A stretch of 64,000 nt of DNA, taken from assembly GCF_000385135.1 (NCBI RefSeq), contig NZ_ARQM01000013.1, positions 186,001 through 250,000 of the forward strand, in the 5' to 3' direction. The number at the start of each line of letters is the position of its first letter. The first letter of the stretch is position 1. The DNA comes from Promicromonospora sukumoe 327MFSha3.1 (GTDB lineage: Bacteria; Actinomycetota; Actinomycetes; Actinomycetales; Cellulomonadaceae). Below are positions 17,245 to 25,709 of this stretch, in pieces. The notes under the pieces were generated by a model. That model was not told the origin of the DNA. It ran no database searches and saw only the letters and a list, made by a program, of their open reading frames with translations. A program made the translations under genes and the position numbers.

Positions 17245-19611
17245 ATGCGTCCCGACACGCACGCCCGCACGATGCTCCCCATCCCGGACCGGCCGGCGTC
17301 GGGCCTGACGACGTACGACGCGAAGGACCCCGCCACCTCGTACCCGCCGATCGAGCCGCTGCTGCCCCCGCCGGGCGCGCCCAACGTGCTGATCGTGCTG
17401 CTCGACGACGTCGGCTTCGGCGCGGCCAGCGCGTTCGGCGGCCCCTGCTGGACGCCGACGGCGGAGCGGCTGGCCGCGGGCGGCCTGCGGTTCAACCGGT
17501 TCCACACCACCGCGCTGTGCGCGCCGACGCGCCAGGCGCTGCTGACGGGCCGCAACCACCACTCCGTGGGCATGGGCAGCATCACCGAGACGGCGACGTC
17601 AGCCCCTGGGAACAGCTCCGTGCGCCCGAACACCAAGGCTCCGCTGGCCGAGACGCTGCGGCTGAACGGGTACTCGACGGCGCAGTTCGGCAAGTGCCAC
17701 GAGGTGCCGGTGTGGCAGTCGTCGCCCATGGGCCCCTTCGACGCGTGGCCGACCGGCGGCGGGGGTTTCGAGACGTTCTACGGGTTCATCGGCGGCGAGA
17801 ACAACCAGTGGGCACCCGCCCTGTACAGCGGGACCACGCCGGTCGAGCCCCCGGCGACGGCCGAGGAGGGCTACCACCTCACCGAGGACCTGGTGGACCA
17901 CGCGTGCTCCTGGGTGCGGCAGCAGAAGGCGCTGATGCCCGACAAGCCGTTCTTCGTCTACCTCGCCCCCGGCGCGACGCACGCCCCGCACCACGTGCCG
18001 CGGGAGTGGATCGAGAAGTACCGCGGCAAGTTCGACGACGGGTGGGACGTGCAGCGCGAGCGCACGTTCGCCCGGCAGAAGGAGCTCGGCGTGGTGCCGT
18101 CCGAGGCCGACCTGACCGAGCGGCACGACGAGATCCCCGCCTGGGACGAGATGCCCGACGAGCTCAAGCCCGTGCTCGCGCGCCAGATGGAGGCGTACGC
18201 GGGCTTCCTGGAGCACACGGACGTGCAGGTCGGGCGGCTGATCGACACCCTGGAGGACCTCGATGTCCTCGACGAGACGATCGTCTACTACATCATCGGC
18301 GACAACGGGGCATCGGCCGAGGGCACGCTCAACGGCGCGTTCAACGAGATGGCGAACTTCAACGGCATGGCCGCCCTGGAGACGCCCGAGTTCCTGCGCT
18401 CCAAGCTGGACGAGCTCGGCTCCCCCAGCTCGTACAACCACTACGCCGTGGGCTGGGCGTGGGCCATGGACACCCCGTACCAGTGGACCAAGCAGGTCGC
18501 CTCGCACTGGGGCGGCACCCGCAACGGCACGATCGTGCACTGGCCGGACCGCATCGCCGAGCACGGCGGCCTCCGCTCGCAGTTCACGCACGTCATCGAC
18601 GTGGCCCCCACGATCCTGGAGGCCGCCGGGCTGCCCGAGCCGGCCACCGTGAACGGCGTGCTGCAGGCACCCATCGAGGGCACCTCGATGCTCTACACGT
18701 TCGACGACGCCTCGATGCCGGAGCGGCACGACCTGCAGTACTTCGAGATGTTCGCCAACCGCGGGATCTACGACCGCGGGTGGAGCGCGGTCACCAAGCA
18801 CCGCACCCCGTGGGCGCTCACCGGCGCGGAGCCGCCCGCGTTCGACGACGACGTCTGGGAGCTGTACGACGGCCGGACCGACTTCAGCCAGGCGCACGAC
18901 CTGGCCGCCGAGCGCCCGGAGGTGCTGGCCCGGCTCCAGCGCCTGTGGCTCATCGAGGCCACGAAGTACAACGTGCTGCCCATGGACGACCGCACCGCCG
19001 AACGCCTCGTGCCCGAGCTCGCGGGGCGGCCGACCCTCATCCACGGCGGCTCGCAGCTCTTCTTCCCCGGCATGGGACGCCTGTCCGAGAACAGCATCGT
19101 CAGCGTGAAGAACCGGTCGTTCTCCGTGACTGCCGAGGTCGACGTCCCGCCGGGCACCGCCTCCGGCGTGCTCATCGCGCAGGGCGGCCGGTTCGGCGGC
19201 TGGTGCGTGCACGTCGTCGACGGCCGGCTGACGTTCACGTACAACGTGCTCGGCATCAGGCGGTTCGACGTCGCGGCCGAGGAGCCGGTGCCCGGCGGCA
19301 AGCACCAGCTCCGCGCCGAGCTCGCCTACGACGGCGGCGGGCTGGGCAAGGGCGGCACGGTCACCCTCTTCCACGACGGGTCCCCCGTGGGCAGCGGCCG
19401 GGTGGAAGCGACCCAGCCGCTGGTGTTCTCCGCCGACGAGACCACCGACATCGGCTACGAGTCCGGGACCAGCGTGTCCGGCGCCTACACCCCGGCCTCC
19501 AGCCGGTTCGCCGGCCGGATCAGCTGGGTGCAGCTCGACGTCGGCACCGACGACCACGACCACTACATCAGCCCCGAAGAGCGGCTCCGGGTCGCCATGG
19601 CCCGGCAGTAG
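17245..19611 (+). CDS. Type I sulfatase (arylsulfatase, formylglycine-dependent)
   Basis: A 788-residue sulfatase. Metal site LLDDVGFG near residue 53; the formylglycine signature CAPTRQALLTGRN (Cys near 92) matches CxPxR; further LAPGATHAPH and YYIIGDNGASAEGT carry the remaining metal and sulfate ligands. Residues from about 610 on form a beta-sandwich C-terminal domain. No signal peptide is visible, so it is probably cytoplasmic. Its Cys must be converted by a formylglycine-generating enzyme, not present in this window. A small membrane-protein gene follows 11 bases downstream. Confidence 0.93.
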   Translation: MRPDTHARTMLPIPDRPASGLTTYDAKDPATSYPPIEPLLPPPGAPNVLIVLLDDVGFGAASAFGGPCWTPTAERLAAGGLRFNRFHTTALCAPTRQALLTGRNHHSVGMGSITETATSAPGNSSVRPNTKAPLAETLRLNGYSTAQFGKCHEVPVWQSSPMGPFDAWPTGGGGFETFYGFIGGENNQWAPALYSGTTPVEPPATAEEGYHLTEDLVDHACSWVRQQKALMPDKPFFVYLAPGATHAPHHVPREWIEKYRGKFDDGWDVQRERTFARQKELGVVPSEADLTERHDEIPAWDEMPDELKPVLARQMEAYAGFLEHTDVQVGRLIDTLEDLDVLDETIVYYIIGDNGASAEGTLNGAFNEMANFNGMAALETPEFLRSKLDELGSPSSYNHYAVGWAWAMDTPYQWTKQVASHWGGTRNGTIVHWPDRIAEHGGLRSQFTHVIDVAPTILEAAGLPEPATVNGVLQAPIEGTSMLYTFDDASMPERHDLQYFEMFANRGIYDRGWSAVTKHRTPWALTGAEPPAFDDDVWELYDGRTDFSQAHDLAAERPEVLARLQRLWLIEATKYNVLPMDDRTAERLVPELAGRPTLIHGGSQLFFPGMGRLSENSIVSVKNRSFSVTAEVDVPPGTASGVLIAQGGRFGGWCVHVVDGRLTFTYNVLGIRRFDVAAEEPVPGGKHQLRAELAYDGGGLGKGGTVTLFHDGSPVGSGRVEATQPLVFSADETTDIGYESGTSVSGAYTPASSRFAGRISWVQLDVGTDDHDHYISPEERLRVAMARQ

Positions 19612-19622
19612 GCAGGCCCGCC

Positions 19623-20150
19623 GTGCGCGACGAGGAGCCGCGACCACGCCACGCCGCCGCGGCCCCCGCGCCGGGCGAGCGGGGCGAGTCGCTCAAGGAG
19701 CGGGCGTCGTACCTGTACGGGCTGGTCATCACCGGGTCCGTGCTCGCGTCAGCGCCTCCCGAGCTCGGGCTCGTCCGGGTCGCGATCCTGCTGGGCGGCA
19801 CGCTGCTGGTCTACTGGTGCGCCGAGTCGTACGCCCACCTGATCGCCGCGCGCTCCGTGGCCCGCCGACCCCTGCACCCCGACGAGCGCCGGCACGTGCT
19901 CGGCGAGGGCCTGCCGCTCGTCGCGGCGTGCACCGCGCCCGTCGTCGTGCTGCTGATCGAGGCGGTGCTGCGGGTGCCGCCGAACCTCGCCGTCGACATC
20001 GCGCTCCTGGTCAACCTCGCGCTGCTGCTGCTCGTGGGCTGGCGCATGAGCACGGACGGCGGGCTGACGGGCACCCGGCGCCTGGGCTCGACCCTGGTCG
20101 CGGGCCTGCTGGGCGTCGCGATGATCGGGCTCAAGCTGGCCCTGCACTAG
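19623..20150 (+). CDS. Small integral membrane protein, function unknown
   Basis: A 175-residue protein from GTG. After about 30 charged residues come four likely membrane helices (about 33-60, 95-118, 122-142, 152-174). A conserved-looking ESYAHLIAARS follows helix two and carries charged residues close to the membrane. Not recognised. It directly follows the sulfatase gene and is probably cotranscribed. Its TAG stop shares the tetranucleotide CTAG with the stop of the convergent regulator gene. Confidence 0.7.
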   Translation: MRDEEPRPRHAAAAPAPGERGESLKERASYLYGLVITGSVLASAPPELGLVRVAILLGGTLLVYWCAESYAHLIAARSVARRPLHPDERRHVLGEGLPLVAACTAPVVVLLIEAVLRVPPNLAVDIALLVNLALLLLVGWRMSTDGGLTGTRRLGSTLVAGLLGVAMIGLKLALH

Positions 20151-20941
20151 CCGGCGCGGCCGCCCGGCCCGGCGTCGGACGGCGCGGCGTCGCTCCCGCC
20201 GTCGTCGGACGGGGTGGCGGACCCGGTGACCGGGCCCGTGTGCAGCACGTCGCGGGCCTGCTCGGCGGCGCGCACGATGGTCTCGCTCATGAAGTCGAGG
20301 AACCGGGCGATGTTCTCCAGGCGTGCGGCGGCGGGCGTGCTCGCCCCGAGCACGACGACGCCCTGCCGGGCCGTCTCGGCGAGCTGGTCGTTGGCCCGCG
20401 CGCTGGCGATCGTCGACTGGTACCAGACGTCGTTGTCGGCCACGTACCGCTCGCGGCGGCCGCCCTCGTCGCGCTCGCGGCGCACGAGGCCCTGGCCCTC
20501 GAGGAAAGTGATCGCCTTGGAGACGGACGCCGGGCTGACCTCGAGGCGCCGGACGAGGTCCGCGGCGGTGACGCTGCCCTCGTCGGTGGTGAACATGCAG
20601 GTCAGCACCCGGGCGGTCATCCTGGTCAGGCCCGAGGCGATGAGCACGCCGGTCAGCGCCTCCTCGAACTCGGCCACTGCGGCGGCGTCGCGCCCATGGG
20701 CTTGCGGGGCCGGTCGCGCGTCCCGGGGCGCGGCCTGCCGGCTGCGGTGGGCGCGGCGCTCCGTGGCGCGGTGCGCCGTCTCGGCGCGGTAGCCGGTGGG
20801 GCCGCCGTTGCGCAGCACCTCACGCGTGACCGTGGAGGTCGGGCGGTCCAGCCGCCGGGCGATCTCGGCGTAGGACAGGTCGTCGGCGAGGCCCAGCGCG
20901 ATCTGCTGGCGCTCCTGCCTGGTGAGTCGGCCTCCCGGCAT
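20147..20941 (-). CDS. Two-domain regulator: IS30-like helix-turn-helix plus MarR/GbsR-type winged helix
   Basis: A 264-residue regulator. Residues about 5-50 (LTRQERQQIALGLADDLSYAEIARRLDRPTSTVTREV) are the helix-turn-helix familiar from IS30 transposases; residues about 90-170 (TRMTARVLTCMFTTDEGSVTAADLVRRLEVSPASVSKAITFLEGQGLVRRERD) form a MarR/GbsR winged helix; the rest is helical with an acidic tail. GAGGAG lies 6 bases before the ATG. It is divergent from the DUF4097 gene across an array of GTTGC/GCAAC half-sites that it probably binds. Two DNA-binding domains could explain the multiple half-sites (inference). Confidence 0.85.
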   Translation of the reverse strand: MPGGRLTRQERQQIALGLADDLSYAEIARRLDRPTSTVTREVLRNGGPTGYRAETAHRATERRAHRSRQAAPRDARPAPQAHGRDAAAVAEFEEALTGVLIASGLTRMTARVLTCMFTTDEGSVTAADLVRRLEVSPASVSKAITFLEGQGLVRRERDEGGRRERYVADNDVWYQSTIASARANDQLAETARQGVVVLGASTPAAARLENIARFLDFMSETIVRAAEQARDVLHTGPVTGSATPSDDGGSDAAPSDAGPGGRAG

Positions 20942-21003
20942 GACGGTCTCCTCGGGTGTCGGTGCGGTCCCTGCCTGCCCACCATAGCGTTCACTTCCCA
21001 CTC

Positions 21004-21137
21004 ATTGCAATGCAACCTGACGTTGCGTTGCTTTACTTTCACGATCGTTGCAACAGTTTTGTGGTTCTGACCTGCACAAACGCGGATACAACGCAACAAG
21101 TATGTTGCCTGGTTCTGGAAAGCAACGTAGCGTTTGC
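21004..21137. promoter_or_regulatory. Array of GTTGC/GCAAC half-sites in a divergent promoter
   Basis: Half-sites: ATTGCAAT 21004-21011, GCAAC 21012-21016, GTTGC 21022-21026 and 21027-21031, GTTGCAAC 21047-21054, GCAACA 21093-21098 with TGTTGC 21103-21108, GCAAC 21122-21126 with GTTTGC 21132-21137. The stretch is markedly AT-richer than its surroundings. TTGCCT (21105-21110) and TAGCGT (21128-21133), 17 bases apart, make a candidate plus-strand promoter inside the array, so binding would repress the DUF4097 operon. Confidence 0.7.
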
Positions 21138-21182
21138 GATGTCAGAAACACAGGGAAGCCACCAGCACAGGAGTCGATCACC

Positions 21183-21848
21183 ATGCAGAACTTCGCCACC
21201 ACCGCCCCGATCTCCGCCGTCGTCGAGATCCCCGCCGGCCGGGTCCAGCTCATCGCCGCCGACCGCGCCGACACCACCGTCGAGGTCCGGCCCACCAACC
21301 CCGCCAAGAGCCGCGACGTCCAGACCGCCGAGCAGACCACCGTCACCTTCGCCGACGGCGTGCTGCAGGTCCGGACCGCGGAGCCGCACAACAAGCTCGT
21401 CGGCCACGCGGGTTCCGTGGAGGTCACGGTCCAGCTCCCCGCCGGGTCGAGCCTCGAGGGCAAGTCGGACGCCGCCGAGCTGCGCGCCGTCGGCCGCCTC
21501 GGTGACGTCGTCTTCGACGGCGCATACCAGCAGATCAAGGTCGACGAGGCGGCGACGCTCCGCCTCACCGCGATCGACGGCGACGTCGAGGTGGGCCGGC
21601 TCACCGGTGCCGCGGAGATCACCACCGCCCGTGGTGACATCCGCATCGCCGAGGCCGCGAGCGGCTCGGTCGTGCTCAGCACCCAGTCCGGTGACATCAC
21701 GGTCGCCGCGAGCGCCGGCGTCTCGGCCACCCTCGACGCCGGTACGACCCTCGGCCGTGTCAGCAACACCCTCAAGAACGACGGCGCCGCCGTGCTCGAC
21801 ATCCGCGCGACGACCACCCACGGCGACATCTCGGCTCGCAGCCTCTGA
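21183..21848 (+). CDS. DUF4097-family beta-helix protein
   Basis: A 221-residue protein of repeated short beta strands (VVEIPAGRVQLIAADRADTTVEV, GDVEVGRLTGAAEITTARGDIRIAEAASGSVVLSTQSGDITV), typical of DUF4097 right-handed beta-helix or filamentous-fold proteins. No signal peptide or membrane helix. In other actinobacteria such genes often sit beside a regulator and a transporter or enzyme; the molecular role is unknown. It is first in a two-gene operon with an alpha/beta hydrolase 137 bases downstream, controlled from the GTTGC array. Confidence 0.85.
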   Translation: MQNFATTAPISAVVEIPAGRVQLIAADRADTTVEVRPTNPAKSRDVQTAEQTTVTFADGVLQVRTAEPHNKLVGHAGSVEVTVQLPAGSSLEGKSDAAELRAVGRLGDVVFDGAYQQIKVDEAATLRLTAIDGDVEVGRLTGAAEITTARGDIRIAEAASGSVVLSTQSGDITVAASAGVSATLDAGTTLGRVSNTLKNDGAAVLDIRATTTHGDISARSL

Positions 21849-21985
21849 GCCGACCGGTCCGGGCCGCGAGGCCCGGACCAGGCACCACCCCGCACGACGC
21901 ACCGACGCGGCGACGCGCCAACGCAGTGACGCACCGCGCACCGACCAGCACCACTTCCCGCACCACGAACCGACAGGTGGAGAAC

Positions 21986-22804
21986 ATGACGAACCACAGC
22001 GCTTCCTCGACCAGCACCGCGTGGTCCGGCCTGGTGCCGGTCGACGACACGACCCTGGCCGTGACCGACACCGGCGGCCCGGGTCTCCCGGTCGTCTTCC
22101 TGAACGGCCAGTTCGCCACGCAGGGCTACTGGCGCAAGACCCTCGCCGACCTGGGCAGCGGCTACCGTCGCATCACCTTCGACGAGCGGGCCCGCGGCAA
22201 GAAGTCCGGCACCTCGGCCGACTACTCCTTCGAGGCCGCCGTCCGCGACGTCGACGCCGTGCTCGCCGCGCGCGGCGTGGAGAAGGCCCTGGTGGTCGGC
22301 TGGTCGTACGGGGCCGTGGTCGCGGCCCACTGGGCGCAGCGCAACCCGGAGCGCACCCTGGGTGCGGTCCTGGTCGACGGCGCCTTCCCGCACGACTGGC
22401 TCGACGACGCGATGGAGGTGCGCATCCGCAAGCTGTTCCGCCGGATGAGCTGGTTCACGGTCCCGCTGCGGATCACGGGCATCACGCCGCGGATGTCCGC
22501 GGCACAGCAGGCCGAGAGCAACATCGAGCTCGGCAAGCTGTCCAGGGAGAGCGCCCTGGCGCCGGTGCTGAACGACATCCGCGTCCCGGTCCGGTACGTC
22601 GTGGCCTCGGGCACGTCCCTGGGCAGCAAGGGCGACGAGCAGGAGCAGATCCGGGCCGGGCTGGAGGCGGCGACCGCCGACAACCCGAACATCAGGATCA
22701 GCGCCAAGGTCCCCAGCAACCACGGCGCGATCCTCAGCAAGGACTTCCACGCGATCGGCGACGCCATCCGGGAGGTCGCGGACCTGAGCACCGCGCAGCG
22801 GTAA
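21986..22804 (+). CDS. Alpha/beta-hydrolase fold protein
   Basis: A 272-residue hydrolase. Nucleophile elbow GWSYGA near residue 102, oxyanion-region LNGQFATQGYW near 42, acid candidate in DIRVPVRYVVASGTSLGS and base His in SNHGAI near 250. Substrate unknown; the FDERARGKKSG strand is of the esterase/haloperoxidase type. AGGTGGAG precedes the ATG. It shares the operon with the DUF4097 gene and ends in a strong hairpin shared with the convergent gene. Confidence 0.85.
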   Translation: MTNHSASSTSTAWSGLVPVDDTTLAVTDTGGPGLPVVFLNGQFATQGYWRKTLADLGSGYRRITFDERARGKKSGTSADYSFEAAVRDVDAVLAARGVEKALVVGWSYGAVVAAHWAQRNPERTLGAVLVDGAFPHDWLDDAMEVRIRKLFRRMSWFTVPLRITGITPRMSAAQQAESNIELGKLSRESALAPVLNDIRVPVRYVVASGTSLGSKGDEQEQIRAGLEAATADNPNIRISAKVPSNHGAILSKDFHAIGDAIREVADLSTAQR

Positions 22805-22830
22805 ACACCACCAAGAGGCAGGCGGCACGG

Positions 22831-22879
22831 GACGACGAGGGCCGGGGCAGCGCGCGAGCGACGCCCCGGCCCCGTCGTG
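22831..22879. terminator. Bidirectional terminator between convergent genes
   Basis: GACGACGAGGGCCGGGGC (22831-22848) pairs with GCCCCGGCCCCGTCGTG (22863-22879) almost throughout, with a 14-base loop, midway between stops at 22804 and 22889. Confidence 0.75.
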
Positions 22880-22888
22880 TCACAGAGG

Positions 22889-23995
22889 TCAGGCGATGGG
22901 CCGCAGGTGGGCCTCGTCGGGCACCGGGATACCGAAGCCGGGCGCGTCGCCCAGCCGCAGCACGCCGTCGACCGGGCCGAGCAGCGCCGGGTCGACGCCG
23001 GCCACGGTGCCGGGCACGCCCTCGACGATCTCGACGTTGCCGAGCCCGGCTGCCAGGTGCGCGGCGTACCGCGTCTTGAGCGGCCGGCCCCAGGCGTGCG
23101 GGGAACCGTGCACGCCGTCCGCCACGAGCTCGGGCATCAGGCGGCGCCACGCGGTGAGGCCGTACGACATGACGTCCATGAGCAGCACGTCGATCGACCC
23201 GGCGGCGGCGACGGGGCGCAGCGCGGCGACGTCGGGCGAGGTCTCGCCCTCCGCGATCCGGGTGTCCGGCGAGTGCGCGTCGAGCCAGGAACGGAGCGCC
23301 TTGAGGTCGTCGGCGTCGTCGAGGAACGGCTCCTCGACCCAGAACAGGCCGACGTCGGCGACGGCCTCCAGGTAGGTGATGAACCCGTGGCGGTCGTAGC
23401 CGTCGTTGGCGTCCACCAGGATGCGGGCGTCGGGGAAGGCGTCTCGGACGGCGCGGGTCACCTCGATGTCGCGGGCGTCGCCGGCCTCCCGCGGCAGCCA
23501 CTTGTTGCCGCGGCCGATCTTGAGCTTGAAGTCCCGGAAGCCCAGGGCGGCGTCGGCCCGGCACTCCTCGATCAGCACGCCGACGCCGCGCGGCGCGTCG
23601 TCCGGGTCGAGGTCGTCGAAGTAGATGGCGCCGTCGTAGACGCCGACGTCGAGCGAGCCGTGCCCGCCGAGCAGCGCGTGCACCGGCGCGTCGAGCACCA
23701 CGCCGAGGAGGTCGTGCAGGGCGATGTCGAGCCAGCGCTCCGCGTCGTCGCGGATGCCGGTGGCGGGGTCGATCAGCTCCGAGAGGAGGCGGCCCTCGAC
23801 CCGGGTGACGTCGCCCGGCGGCCCCTCGAACAGTCCCCAGCCGGTCCGGCCGTCCTCGGTGACCAGCACCGCGACGTCGGAGTCGGGGCCGGAGCCGTGG
23901 CTGCCGAGCCGGGCGTTGCGGCCCACGGTCCGGGGGTAGCGGGTCTCCAGCGAGGCGAGCCGGACGGAGCTGATGCGGGGGTCTGCGGAGGCCAT
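22889..23995 (-). CDS. Enolase-superfamily enzyme (mandelate racemase/muconate-lactonising-like)
   Basis: A 368-residue enzyme with the superfamily layout: capping domain, then KLKIGRG near residue 165 (KxK base), DANDGYD near 200 (first metal Asp), WVEEPF near 225 (Glu) and AEGETS near 250 (third acidic ligand). A His base is possible in GSPHAWGRPLK near 300. Substrate is probably a sugar acid, given the CUT1 importer and IclR regulator upstream on the same strand. The ATG lies 10 bases after the IclR stop; a TTG immediately after that stop would add three residues. Confidence 0.88.
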   Translation of the reverse strand: MASADPRISSVRLASLETRYPRTVGRNARLGSHGSGPDSDVAVLVTEDGRTGWGLFEGPPGDVTRVEGRLLSELIDPATGIRDDAERWLDIALHDLLGVVLDAPVHALLGGHGSLDVGVYDGAIYFDDLDPDDAPRGVGVLIEECRADAALGFRDFKLKIGRGNKWLPREAGDARDIEVTRAVRDAFPDARILVDANDGYDRHGFITYLEAVADVGLFWVEEPFLDDADDLKALRSWLDAHSPDTRIAEGETSPDVAALRPVAAAGSIDVLLMDVMSYGLTAWRRLMPELVADGVHGSPHAWGRPLKTRYAAHLAAGLGNVEIVEGVPGTVAGVDPALLGPVDGVLRLGDAPGFGIPVPDEAHLRPIA

Positions 23996-24004
23996 GGGAT
24001 CCAA

Positions 24005-24766
24005 TCAGGGCAGGTCGGGTGGGGGTGCCGCGCCGAGCGCGACGGACAGGCGGGCGGCGGTGCGGCGCACCGCCGTCACGATGGCGGGCTGGGCCGCGAC
24101 GATGCGGTCGCGCGGGCCGGCCACGCTGATCGCCGCGACGGGCAGGTCGCCCGCGCCGCGGATCGGCGCGGCCACGCAGCGCACGCCGGGCTCACGCTCG
24201 GCGTCGTCGAGGGCCCAGCCGAGCTCGCGGATGCGGGCGAGCTCGGCGTGCAGCGCGGGCGGGGTGGTGAAGGTGGTGTCGGTGTAGCCCGGGAGCGGGA
24301 TGCGGCCGACGACCGCCTCCGCCTCGGCGGCGGGCAGCGCGGACAGGTAGGCCTTGCCCAGGCCCGACGCGTGCAGCGGGGCGCGGCTGCCGAGCTTGGA
24401 CACCACCTTCACCACCTGCGGGCCCTCCTCCTGCATCACGTAGCACATCTGGTCGTCGTCGAAGATGGCGATGAACGCCGTCTCCTCCGTCTCGGCGACC
24501 AGCTCCCGCAGGTGCTCGGGCCCGACGGCGTGGATGTCGAGGCCGTCCAGCGCCTGCAGGCCGAGCCGCATGACGACGGGGCCGAGGCGCAGCTCGGTCT
24601 CGCCCACCACGTAGCCGCGCTCCCGCAGCGTGCCGACGATGCGGTAGGCGGCGCTGCGGCTGAGGTCGAGGTCGGTGGCCAGGCGCTGAACGGTCGCGCC
24701 CGGCGTCGCCGCGAGCCGTTCGATGATGTCCAGGCCGCGTGCGAGGGTGCCGGTGGAGTCATTCAC
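24005..24766 (-). CDS. IclR-family transcriptional regulator
   Basis: A 253-residue regulator: winged helix about 5-62 (GTLARGLDIIERLAATPGATVQRLATDLDLSRSAAYRIVGTL), then the IclR ligand domain (ETAFIAIFDDDQMCYVMQ, HASGLGKAYLSAL, GVRCVAAPIRG, AISVAGPRDRI). The GTG used has GGAG nine bases upstream; another in-frame GTG lies five codons earlier. It sits inside the importer operon, between the second permease and the enolase-superfamily enzyme, so it probably reports the level of the imported compound or its product and controls the operon. Confidence 0.92.
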   Translation of the reverse strand: MNDSTGTLARGLDIIERLAATPGATVQRLATDLDLSRSAAYRIVGTLRERGYVVGETELRLGPVVMRLGLQALDGLDIHAVGPEHLRELVAETEETAFIAIFDDDQMCYVMQEEGPQVVKVVSKLGSRAPLHASGLGKAYLSALPAAEAEAVVGRIPLPGYTDTTFTTPPALHAELARIRELGWALDDAEREPGVRCVAAPIRGAGDLPVAAISVAGPRDRIVAAQPAIVTAVRRTAARLSVALGAAPPPDLP

Positions 24767-24790
24767 GCTGCCATTCTCCACGGGGCCGGC

Positions 24791-25708
24791 TCATCCCTTG
24801 AGACCCGAACGGGCCACGCCGGCGATCACGAAGCGCTGCACGAACGCGAACAGGATCAGCACCGGGATGCTCGCGATCGCCGCGCCCGCCATGACCGCCG
24901 GGTAGTCGGTGGCGTAGGCCCCGCGCAGGGTCGCCAGGCCGGCGGGGAGCGTGAGCTGCTCCGGGTTGAACAGCACGTACAGCGGCCAGAGGAAGTCGTT
25001 CCAGCTCCCCAGGAACGACAGGAGACCCAGCGTCGCGAGCGGCGCCCGGGACAGGGGCAGCACCACCCGGACGAAGATCTGCCAGCGGTTGGCGCCGTCG
25101 ATCAGCGCCGCCTCCTCCAGCTCCGCCGGGATGCTCTGGAAGAACTGGACCAGGAAGAAGACGCCGAACGCGCTCGCGGCGCCGGGGATGACGAGCGCCC
25201 ACATGGTGTCGAGCCAGCCGAGCCCGTCGACGATCAGGTAGTTCGGCATGAGGAACACGAACCCCGGCACGAACAGGGTGCCGATGATCAGCGCGAACAC
25301 GATGCGCCGCCCCGGGAACCGCATCCGGGCCAGCGGGTAGGCGGCCGCCGAGGCGGTGGCCAGCACCAGCACCGTGTGCAGCACGCCCACGAGCACCGAG
25401 TTGCCGAGCCAGCGCAGCAGCGGGGCCTGGGCGTCGGCGAAGAGCTTGGTGTAACCCTCCATGGTCGGGGTGGGCGGGATCCACGCGGGCGGCAGCGCGG
25501 TGGCGTCGCCCGTGGTCTTGAACGACGTCGAGAGCATCCACAGCAGCGGGGCCAGGATGATCACCGACAGGATCAGCAGCGCCGCGTACAGCAGCAGGGT
25601 GCCGACGACACCGCGGCCGGTCGCCTCGTCGCGCCGCGCTCTAGCTACGGGCCGCCGCGGGGACGCGGGCGGGGTGGTGCTGCCGGGGGGAACGACGGTG
25701 GTCGCCAC
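24791..25708 (-). CDS. CUT1-type sugar ABC transporter permease (MalG-like)
   Basis: A 305-residue membrane protein. A cytoplasmic Pro/Arg-rich tail of about 35 residues precedes six hydrophobic helices; the EAA motif is EEAALIDGANRWQIFVRVVLP near residue 205. The GTG start follows the TGA of the upstream permease after one base. It forms the channel with that protein. No ATPase gene is present in the operon. Confidence 0.93.
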   Translation of the reverse strand: MATTVVPPGSTTPPASPRRPVARARRDEATGRGVVGTLLLYAALLILSVIILAPLLWMLSTSFKTTGDATALPPAWIPPTPTMEGYTKLFADAQAPLLRWLGNSVLVGVLHTVLVLATASAAAYPLARMRFPGRRIVFALIIGTLFVPGFVFLMPNYLIVDGLGWLDTMWALVIPGAASAFGVFFLVQFFQSIPAELEEAALIDGANRWQIFVRVVLPLSRAPLATLGLLSFLGSWNDFLWPLYVLFNPEQLTLPAGLATLRGAYATDYPAVMAGAAIASIPVLILFAFVQRFVIAGVARSGLKG

Positions 25709-25709
25709 G

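Noticed and set aside
20147-20941. IS30 transposase remnant
   Set aside because: Only the HTH resembles IS30; there is no DDE catalytic domain, and the rest is an intact MarR-type domain in frame.
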